Shown piece after piece: positions 5,791 through 6,138 of a DNA stretch of 6,138 nt (position 1 is its first letter; the number at the start of each line of letters is the position of its first letter). Origin of the DNA: Lachnospiraceae bacterium. GTDB taxonomy: Bacteria > Bacillota > Clostridia > Lachnospirales > Lachnospiraceae. Under the pieces are notes generated by a model. The model did no database searches. It was given only the letters and a program-made list of their open reading frames with translations, and had not been told where the DNA came from. Where the stretch lies: contig JAFUXY010000017.1 of the NCBI GenBank assembly GCA_017477005.1, positions 1 to 6,138 on the forward strand, read 5' to 3'. Both the position numbers and the translations under genes were made by a program.

Positions 5791-6138
5791 ATGGCACAGA
5801 AAAAAGGAAACCTTTCAATTACCAGTGAAAATATTTTTCCGGTGATTAAAAAATGGCTGTATTCGGATCATGATATCTTCCTGCGGGAATTGATCTCAAA
5901 CGCCTGCGACGCGATTACCAAGCTCAAAAAGCTCGAGATGATGGGCGAATATGAGCTTCCTGAGGACTACAAGCCCAAGATTACCGTTGTTGTCAATCCG
6001 GAAGAAAAGACGCTGATCGTTGAAGACAATGGTTTGGGTATGACGGCTGACGAAGTGGACGAATACATCAACCAGATTGCGTTTTCCGGCGCGACCGATT
6101 TCTTGGAGAAATACAAGGACAAGGCGAACGAGGATCAG
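5791..6138 (+). CDS. htpG: HtpG, Hsp90-family chaperone, N-terminal part (runs off the window)
   Basis: The first 116 codons of a gene that continues past the window; bacterial HtpG is usually a little over 600 aa, so under a fifth is seen. The GHKL ATPase fold is clear. The helix FLRELISNACDA (30-41) carries the catalytic glutamate E33 and the magnesium-coordinating N37. DNGLGM (79-84) is the nucleotide-binding G1 box with D79. IAFSGATDFL (97-106) matches the ATP-lid start, usually with SGT where this has SGA. HtpG is a cytosolic ATP-dependent chaperone acting on late folding intermediates. ATG at 5791 is preceded by AAGGAG (5776-5781) with 9 nt spacing. Regulation through CIRCE and a sigma-A promoter is directly suggested by the upstream sequence; in Bacillus subtilis htpG is instead outside the HrcA regulon. 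Confidence 0.96.
   Translation, partial: MAQKKGNLSITSENIFPVIKKWLYSDHDIFLRELISNACDAITKLKKLEMMGEYELPEDYKPKITVVVNPEEKTLIVEDNGLGMTADEVDEYINQIAFSGATDFLEKYKDKANEDQ

Overview
The window looks like chromosomal DNA from an anaerobic, Clostridia-like Firmicute. Nearly every gene has a strong AGGAGG-type ribosome binding site. There is a rubredoxin, a large activase/dehydratase-type iron-sulfur protein of the kind common in fermentative anaerobes, a BioY biotin transporter and a perfect CIRCE heat-shock operator. Placement below class level cannot be supported from the sequence. I see no mobile element, CRISPR array, rRNA, tRNA or sign of recent transfer.

Layout. (1) Positions 1-2770, plus strand: the 3' part of a very long gene fusing a BadF/BadG/BcrA/BcrD-type ATPase (activase) domain to CoA-dehydratase-like domains. 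Its 5' end lies outside the window. (2) Positions 2786-3826, minus strand, convergent with the first gene: a rubredoxin (52 aa) followed downstream by a PPP/ApaH-like metallophosphoesterase that starts with TTG. A rho-independent terminator sits between the two. (3) Positions 3827-4111: a divergent control region. It holds a convincing sigma-A promoter for rubredoxin, a weaker one for the rightward operon, and a long leader rich in inverted repeats. (4) Positions 4112-5672, plus strand: a two-gene operon of a Gfo/Idh/MocA-type oxidoreductase and bioY, with the bioY ribosome binding site overlapping the oxidoreductase stop codon. (5) Positions 5659-6138: a perfect CIRCE, a strong sigma-A promoter, a structured leader and the first 116 codons of htpG (Hsp90), which runs off the window.

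How the genes work together. The only tight functional unit is the oxidoreductase-bioY pair, and its common purpose is unknown. Rubredoxin and the phosphoesterase share a strand but are separated by a terminator, so co-expression would need read-through or an unrecognised promoter. The most notable point is the bioY/htpG junction. The CIRCE left arm encodes the last codons of bioY, its spacer holds the bioY stop, and the palindrome is followed by six T residues, so one element can serve as coding end, transcription terminator and HrcA operator. It lies upstream of the htpG -35 box rather than downstream of the promoter. I did not find a wholly new multi-gene system; the interest is mainly regulatory.
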